Shown: one piece after another, positions 14,540-19,146 of the stretch | Numbering within the stretch: position 1 is the first letter of the stretch | Layout of the letters: every line of letters starts with the position of its first letter | Source: CAZXYF01 sp964644705 | GTDB lineage: Bacteria > Planctomycetota > Brocadiia > SM23-32 | DNA: 19,146 nt | Direction: 5' to 3' | Assembly (NCBI GenBank): GCA_964644705.1 | Contig: CAZXYF010000049.1 | Span: forward strand, 1-19,146 | The notes under the pieces: generated by a model | Told to the model about the DNA's origin: nothing | Databases searched by the model: none | Seen by the model: the letters and a program-made list of their open reading frames with translations, nothing else | Translations under genes and position numbers: made by a program

Positions 14540-14597
14540 ATCTTCTCAGTGACAGTATTCGGCTCAACAGGCTTCTACCGATTGAGGGGTATAAATC

Positions 14598-14975
14598 ATG
14601 AAAGAAGAAGAACTCCAGACATTCCGTGAGATGCTGTCCGACTTGAGGAAACGACTTTCTGACAACGTGTCACAGATGCAGGATGATGCTCTGCGGGAAT
14701 CAGGACGTAACGCCACCGAACTGTCCGATATGCCCATGGAACATCTGGCCGACCGTGCTTCCGATACGTTCGCGAAGGACCTGATGATCGGAATCCTTCA
14801 GAACAGCGAAGCGGAAATCGTTGATATCGATGCCGCCATCGACAAGATTGACGAAGGAACATACGGTCAATGCGAGGAATGTGGAGGGGAAATAAAAAAA
14901 GCACGCCTCAAAGCTATCCCATTTGCCCGCCTGTGCATTGACTGCAAAGAGGCGCAGGAGTCCACGGAACAGTAA
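14598..14975 (+). CDS. DksA/TraR-family C4 zinc-finger protein
   Basis: A 125-residue protein with a helical coiled-coil N-terminal part (about residues 1-85) and a C-terminal C4 zinc finger: Cys92, Cys95, Cys113 and Cys116 in YGQCEECGGEIKKARL and ARLCIDC. DksA binds in the secondary channel of RNA polymerase and works with ppGpp to tune rRNA and amino acid promoters. The coiled-coil tip here reads HLADRA; E. coli DksA has Asp71 and Asp74 before the Ala, and only the second matches (Asp52 here), so full DksA function is not assured. A clear GAGGGG lies 8 nt before the ATG. lspA follows after 100 nt, an order I also recall from Chlamydia. Confidence 0.9.
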   Translation: MKEEELQTFREMLSDLRKRLSDNVSQMQDDALRESGRNATELSDMPMEHLADRASDTFAKDLMIGILQNSEAEIVDIDAAIDKIDEGTYGQCEECGGEIKKARLKAIPFARLCIDCKEAQESTEQ

Positions 14976-15075
14976 AGTTTTTCCGCCACTCAGTTTCCCG
15001 GACGTATTTATTGCTACTCCACGGCATGACGGAAGCTCCGTTTACATCTCCACCGCCCCAGCCCCCCTCAGACCC

Positions 15076-15603
15076 ATGAACTCATTCCTTGTGCACAAGA
15101 TGTTCCGCGGTTATCGGCTGTATTTCTGGGTGATCGCCAACATTGTCACCGCGCTGGATCAACTCACCAAGCTCGTGTTCGTTCCCACCACCTCAACCGC
15201 GGTAAAGTCCGCCCCCCAATTCATTCTCATCCCCGGAATCCTGCGCATATTTCCGGCGCCTTTGAATCCGAAAGGCGCCTTTTCGCTCGGGCCGGATGCA
15301 GCCATCTTCTACGTGATTGCGAGCCTTGTTGGAGTCGGACTTATCACCTGGTTTATGCTCACCACGGAACCAGGCGACCTGCTGGCCCACTTCGCGCTCG
15401 GCTGCCTGTTCGCCGGTGCTCTGGGCAATCTGATTGATCGGGCAACTCTGGGCGCCGTCCGCGATTTTATTGATCTGCACTGGGGAAGATATCACTGGCC
15501 CACATTCAACGTTGCGGACATGGCCATATGTGCCGGAGTCGCGACCCTTCTCTGGGTTGCCTTCACCGCCGAAAAACCCGGCGAGACACAAACGGCAGAT
15601 TAG
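15076..15603 (+). CDS. lspA: Lipoprotein signal peptidase (signal peptidase II)
   Basis: A 175-residue inner-membrane aspartyl protease that removes signal peptides from lipid-modified prolipoproteins. Four membrane segments are apparent. Family motifs in order are DQLTK (28-32), NPKGAFSL (64-71), GALGNLIDR (114-122) and VRDFIDLHWGRYHWPTFNVAD (split around 128-148). Asp121 and Asp148 form the catalytic pair. The frame is open upstream to 14923, but that part overlaps the DksA-type gene, so ATG 15076 is taken; ATG 15100 is an alternative. No Shine-Dalgarno is visible for either. Its TAG overlaps the glnS TAA on the other strand. Confidence 0.94.
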   Translation: MNSFLVHKMFRGYRLYFWVIANIVTALDQLTKLVFVPTTSTAVKSAPQFILIPGILRIFPAPLNPKGAFSLGPDAAIFYVIASLVGVGLITWFMLTTEPGDLLAHFALGCLFAGALGNLIDRATLGAVRDFIDLHWGRYHWPTFNVADMAICAGVATLLWVAFTAEKPGETQTAD

Positions 15604-17303
15604 TTATTCTGCTGTTTCATCCTTTTTTGAATCTTTTTCCACTGATCCCGCATGGAAACCGTCCGGTTGAAGACCAGCATGTCGTCGGTGGTATCGGGAT
15701 CAACGCAGAAGTAGCCCTTGCGTTCAAACTGGCAAACCCAGCCCGGTTCAACATCCTCCGCCAGATGAGGTTCGACCTTGCAATCGCGCAGGATCTGCAG
15801 GGATTCAGGATTCAGACGATCTTTCCAGTCCTCGGCATCCGGCACCGTATCCTCATCCAGCAGCAGTCGGTCATACAGCCGGACTTCGGCATCCAGAGCG
15901 TGGTCCACCGAAACCCAGTGAAGGGTTGCATTCGGACTTCGCCCGTCCGGAGAATCGCCGCCCTGCGTCGCGGGATCGTAGGTGCAGTGCAATTCCACAA
16001 TCTCCCCATCATCGTTTTTCACCACATCCTCACACGTGATGAAATACGCCCAGCGTAAACGAACTTCCTCACCCGGCGAGAGGCGATAAAACTTCTTCGC
16101 TGGTTCTTCCATGAAATCATCACGCTCGATGTAGATTTCCCGGGAGAACGGAACGATCCGGGTTCCGTAACTCTCATCCTCCGGATTATTCACGCACTCC
16201 ATATATTCCACTTCATCCTCGGGATAGTTGGTGATGACCACTTTGATCGGCCGCAGCACCCCGTAACGCCGGTGACACCGTTTATTGAGATCCTGCCGCA
16301 AACAGTGCTCCAGCAGCGCCATGTCCACTTCACTTTCCGTTTTGGAAATCCCGATTTCATCGCAAAAATCGCGGATCGCTTCGGGCGGATATCCACGTCG
16401 GCGCATACCTTTAAGGGTGGGCATCCGCGGATCATCCCATCCGGATACCGCTCCCTCTTCCACGAGTTCACGCAGTTTTCGTTTGCTCAACACGGTGTTG
16501 GTCAACTGGAGGGGCGCAAATTCAATCTGCTGTGGATGGTGAACATCCAGCTTGTCGAGGAACCAGTCGTAAAGCGGGCGATGGTTTTCAAATTCCAGCG
16601 TGCAGAGAGAATGCGTGATCCCCTCAATGGAATCCTCCAACCCGTGCGCCCAGTCGTAGGTGGGGTAGATACACCAATCGCTGTCAGCATGATGATGCTC
16701 GGCATCCACGATCCGATACATGATTGGATCACGCATGTTCTGGTTATCATGCGTCATGTCGATTTTGGCGCGCAGGACGCAGTCTCCGGGATCAAATTTC
16801 CCTTTGCGCATCTTTTCGAACAACTCGAGGTTCTCTTCCACGCTGCGATCGCGATACGGGCTATTTTCACCGTCTTCGGTCCAGCTTCCCCGGTACTCGC
16901 TTATTTCCTCCGGGCTCAGACTGTCCACGTAGGCATCGCCCTGTTTGATCAGCTGGACGGCGTATTCGTAAAACTGCTCGAAGTAATCCGACGCGAAGAA
17001 CAGCCGGTCGTCCCAGTCATAACCCAGCCAGCGCACATCCTCCTTGATTGCTTCAACGTACTCCTCTTCCTCGGTAATGGGATTGGTATCGTCGAATCGA
17101 AGGTTGCATTTCGCCTGCTCATATTCTTCGCCGATACCAAAATTCAAGCAGATCGACTTGGCATGACCGATGTGGAGGTAGCCGTTGGGTTCGGGAGGAA
17201 AACGCGTATGGACGCGATCACCATATTTCCCGGTCTCAAGATCTTTGTCGATGATTTCGCGGATGAAGTCTTTTCCGCCCGCATCGTTGTTGCCGTTGCT
17301 CAT
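15600..17303 (-). CDS. glnS: Glutaminyl-tRNA synthetase
   Basis: A 567-residue class I synthetase that charges tRNA-Gln directly with glutamine in the cytoplasm. The catalytic domain has RFPPEPNGYLHIGHAKS (HIGH at 44-47), the glutamine-pocket region RFDDTNP (69-75), and the KMSKS counterpart VLSKRKL (271-277). The segment TLKGMRRRGYPPEAIRDF marks the end of the catalytic part, and the two-part beta-barrel anticodon-binding domain occupies about residues 345-550. Length is close to the E. coli enzyme. A strong promoter (17374-17402) precedes it. It converges on lspA with a 4-nt overlap and diverges from gltX. No good Shine-Dalgarno is visible. A dedicated GlnRS implies that the amidotransferase route for tRNA-Gln is not required. 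Confidence 0.97.
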   Translation of the reverse strand: MSNGNNDAGGKDFIREIIDKDLETGKYGDRVHTRFPPEPNGYLHIGHAKSICLNFGIGEEYEQAKCNLRFDDTNPITEEEEYVEAIKEDVRWLGYDWDDRLFFASDYFEQFYEYAVQLIKQGDAYVDSLSPEEISEYRGSWTEDGENSPYRDRSVEENLELFEKMRKGKFDPGDCVLRAKIDMTHDNQNMRDPIMYRIVDAEHHHADSDWCIYPTYDWAHGLEDSIEGITHSLCTLEFENHRPLYDWFLDKLDVHHPQQIEFAPLQLTNTVLSKRKLRELVEEGAVSGWDDPRMPTLKGMRRRGYPPEAIRDFCDEIGISKTESEVDMALLEHCLRQDLNKRCHRRYGVLRPIKVVITNYPEDEVEYMECVNNPEDESYGTRIVPFSREIYIERDDFMEEPAKKFYRLSPGEEVRLRWAYFITCEDVVKNDDGEIVELHCTYDPATQGGDSPDGRSPNATLHWVSVDHALDAEVRLYDRLLLDEDTVPDAEDWKDRLNPESLQILRDCKVEPHLAEDVEPGWVCQFERKGYFCVDPDTTDDMLVFNRTVSMRDQWKKIQKRMKQQNN

Positions 17304-17373
17304 ATCAGCACCACTAAAAACGTGAAATTAAGAAAAACAATCGTCCCGTCAACGGGTGATTTGCAGATAAAAA

Positions 17374-17402
17374 ATAGTACGAGCGCAACGCTTTGTTGTC
17401 AA
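17374..17402 (-). promoter_or_regulatory. Sigma-70-type promoter of glnS
   Basis: On the minus strand a perfect TTGACA (17397-17402) is followed after 17 nt by TACTAT (17374-17379). The predicted leader to the glnS ATG is about 65 nt. Confidence 0.7.
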
Positions 17403-17444
17403 ACGGTCGGGCCGCCGTTTCCATACTGTTATCAACGTCCATTT

Positions 17445-17473
17445 TTGACTCTCCCCACAGCGTGTGATAGATT
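17445..17473 (+). promoter_or_regulatory. Sigma-70-type promoter of gltX
   Basis: TTGACT (17445-17450) is followed after 17 nt by TAGATT (17468-17473). The predicted leader to the gltX ATG is about 76 nt. It is divergent from the glnS promoter, with 42 nt between the two -35 boxes. Confidence 0.65.
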
Positions 17474-17487
17474 AGTCAGCTCTTTAC

Positions 17488-17513
17488 GCCCGGTTCACAA
17501 CCCTGGACCGGGC
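17488..17513 (+). other. Stem-loop in gltX leader
   Basis: GCCCGGT (17488-17494) pairs perfectly with ACCGGGC (17507-17513) around a 12-base loop, within the predicted gltX leader. No T-run follows, so it is not a terminator. It ends about 30 nt before the Shine-Dalgarno. Confidence 0.45.
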
Positions 17514-17555
17514 GCGCAATCCCGCTTCACTCTGGCCGTTTTCTGGAGAATAGTT

Positions 17556-19019
17556 ATGCCAAAGACAGATACAGTACGCGTGCGAGTTGCCCCTTCCCCC
17601 ACCGGTCGTCCACACGTCGGAACAGCATACATCGCCCTCTTCAATTACGCTTTCGCCCAACATGAACGCGGCCAGTTTCTGCTGCGCATTGAAGATACTG
17701 ACCGTGAGCGGTCAACCCGCGAGAGCGAGGAAGAGATCATCCGTGCACTCAAATGGCTGGGACTGGAATGGGACGAGGGACCGGACGTGGGCGGTGCATG
17801 CGGTCCGTATCGCCAGAGTGAACGATTTGACACCTATCGCGCACACGCTCAAACACTGCTGGATACCGGCCATGCGTATCGCTGTTTCTGTTCCCCTGAA
17901 CGACTCCGAAAACTGCGTGAACAACAGCAGAAGGAAAAAGGCTTCGTAGGATACGATGGCAAATGCCGGGATCTCAGTGAGGAAGAAGTGCAGCAGAAGA
18001 TGGATGAGGGCATCCCCCATACCATCCGGCTGAAAACGCCCCAGAGCGGGGAAACGAGTTTCACCGATCGAATCCGTGGCGAGATATCCATTCCCAACGA
18101 CGAAATTGATGATCAGGTCCTGATCAAAAGTGACGGATTTCCGACCTACCACCTGGCAAGCGTCGTGGATGATTACCTGATGGACATCTCCCATGTGGTG
18201 CGTGCTGAGGAATGGATCAGTTCAACCCCCAAACACATCATCCTCTACGACGCCTTCGATTGGGATCCCCCCGTCTTCATCCACCTGCCCCTTCTGCGGA
18301 ACAAGGACAAGACCAAAATCAGCAAACGTAAAAATCCCGTTTCACTCGATTATTACCGGGAGGAAGGGTATCTCCGGGAAGCCATGCTCAACTTCCTGGC
18401 GCTGATGGGATATTCTCTCCAGGAGGATCGAGAAGTTTTCTCCCTGGAAGAAATGATCGATGAATTCACCTGGGATCGTGTCAAAACCAGTGGACCCGTT
18501 TTTGACACCGAGAAGCTCGATTGGCTCAACGGCGAATACATTCGCGCACTGGAACCGGCGGAGCTCGTGGAACGTCTTCTTGCCGAGCCATACACCGAAC
18601 ACACCGACGAGGATACTGAAAAACTTGTTGAGATCGTCAAACTGATCCAGGAGCGAATCGAAAAACTGTCGGAGTTCGATCAGGCCACCAATTTCTTCTT
18701 CGAGCGGGAGGATTACGATCCGGAACTGCTGGTGCCGAAAAAACAGTCCCCGGAACTCGCCCTGGAGATCCTCAACTACATGCAGGAAACCTTCCAAAAC
18801 ATCGATGACTGGGGGACCGAAACGCTGGAACAGACCACACGGGAGATGTGTGATCTGACCGACTGGAAAACCGGCTGGATATTCATGCCTCTCCGAATCG
18901 TTATCACGTGCCGCGAGGTCAGCACACCACTGTTTGAGACCATGGACATTCTCGGCAAGGAAGAATGCATGGGCCGGTTCGAAACCGCCATCGCCAAGGC
19001 GCAATCACTGCAGGGCTGA
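17556..19019 (+). CDS. gltX: Glutamyl-tRNA synthetase
   Basis: A 487-residue class I synthetase that charges tRNA-Glu with glutamate. It opens with VRVRVAPSPTGRPHVGTAYIAL, where HVGTA (20-24) is the HIGH counterpart. RIEDTDRERS (44-53) is the glutamate-site region and KISKRK (254-259) the KMSKS counterpart. The C-terminal helical anticodon-binding domain (about 310-487) ends with GWIFMPLRIVITCREVSTPLFETMDILGK (split motif about 440-470), the bacterial type. The open frame extends far upstream antisense to glnS, but GGAGA 7 nt before ATG 17556, the promoter at 17445 and the start of homology fix the start here. Length is normal for a bacterial GluRS. With GlnRS next door, this enzyme can be discriminating, charging only tRNA-Glu. 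Confidence 0.97.
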   Translation: MPKTDTVRVRVAPSPTGRPHVGTAYIALFNYAFAQHERGQFLLRIEDTDRERSTRESEEEIIRALKWLGLEWDEGPDVGGACGPYRQSERFDTYRAHAQTLLDTGHAYRCFCSPERLRKLREQQQKEKGFVGYDGKCRDLSEEEVQQKMDEGIPHTIRLKTPQSGETSFTDRIRGEISIPNDEIDDQVLIKSDGFPTYHLASVVDDYLMDISHVVRAEEWISSTPKHIILYDAFDWDPPVFIHLPLLRNKDKTKISKRKNPVSLDYYREEGYLREAMLNFLALMGYSLQEDREVFSLEEMIDEFTWDRVKTSGPVFDTEKLDWLNGEYIRALEPAELVERLLAEPYTEHTDEDTEKLVEIVKLIQERIEKLSEFDQATNFFFEREDYDPELLVPKKQSPELALEILNYMQETFQNIDDWGTETLEQTTREMCDLTDWKTGWIFMPLRIVITCREVSTPLFETMDILGKEECMGRFETAIAKAQSLQG

Positions 19020-19058
19020 ACTCCCCCCGGCCGAATGAATAGACTGCCACACCAAGAC

Positions 19059-19146
19059 TCAGAGCTCCTGATCCGTTCGAAAATACAGTGACCCCCCATT
19101 CGCAAAATAGCCGGGCATAACATCCGGTGTTTCCTGAGCGCTTCTG
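19059..19146 (-). CDS. Possible C-terminal end of a gene entering from the right
   Basis: On the minus strand a frame enters from the edge and ends at TGA 19059-19061, giving 28 residues finishing FANGGSLYFRTDQEL. The composition looks protein-like and the stop lies 39 nt beyond the gltX stop, a natural convergent spacing. Another frame is also open here, the piece is very short and I recognise no family. Confidence 0.3.
   Translation of the reverse strand, partial: RSAQETPDVMPGYFANGGSLYFRTDQEL

Noticed and set aside
16272..17555. A 428-codon open extension in frame with gltX, running antisense to glnS
   Set aside because: It lies wholly opposite the glnS coding region, has no family resemblance, and the gltX promoter, Shine-Dalgarno and homology start at 17445-17556 explain the real gene.

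Overview
The window reads as an ordinary chromosomal stretch from a Gram-negative bacterium, interrupted by one assembly gap of 100 N (4381-4480). The gene content includes LpxI (lipid A), LspA, Psd, IspE (MEP pathway), a SpoVG with a zinc-ribbon insert, a DksA-type protein next to lspA, and both GlnRS and GluRS. This fits the Planctomycetota-Verrucomicrobiota-Chlamydiota group best, perhaps Kiritimatiellota or a relative. That placement is inference from family recollection, not from a search. Many proteins are rich in Asp and Glu, which would suit a marine or saline habitat.

Layout. 112-1092 (+) is a DUF523/DUF1722 protein. It converges on a minus-strand cluster of sugar phosphate isomerase-like, Gfo/Idh/MocA oxidoreductase and APC permease genes (1113-4355). 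The gap and an intergenic stretch follow (4481-4916); that stretch holds imperfect repeats and a doubtful 50-codon ORF. Next come an unrecognised multi-spanning membrane protein (4917-5654, minus) and a decayed C-terminal fragment of a GH29 alpha-L-fucosidase (5758-6051, plus). The region 4381-6051 is the only part that looks like accessory or decaying DNA.

6071-8383 (minus) is ilvB-ilvN (acetolactate synthase) with a clear intrinsic terminator behind it. 8530-13564 (minus) is a tight housekeeping series in transcription order: FtsB/DivIC-like protein, proA, lpxI, rsmD, ispE, spoVG. Spacings range from a 4-nt overlap to 45 nt, and a strong promoter lies in front of the first gene. Divergent from it on the plus strand are psd, a DksA/TraR zinc-finger gene and lspA (13826-15603). 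lspA and glnS converge with overlapping stop codons. glnS (15600-17303, minus) and gltX (17556-19019, plus) are divergent, each with a good sigma-70-type promoter in the 252-nt gap between them. A possible gene tail enters from the right edge on the minus strand.

I do not see a defence system, CRISPR array, tRNA, rRNA, prophage or intact transposon. The points most worth checking are the repeat/ORF stretch at 4614-4918, the two-membrane-span FtsB-like protein, the SpoVG fused to a zinc ribbon and a long acidic tail, and the repeat-flanked divergent promoters at 13653-13718. None of these is proven novel.
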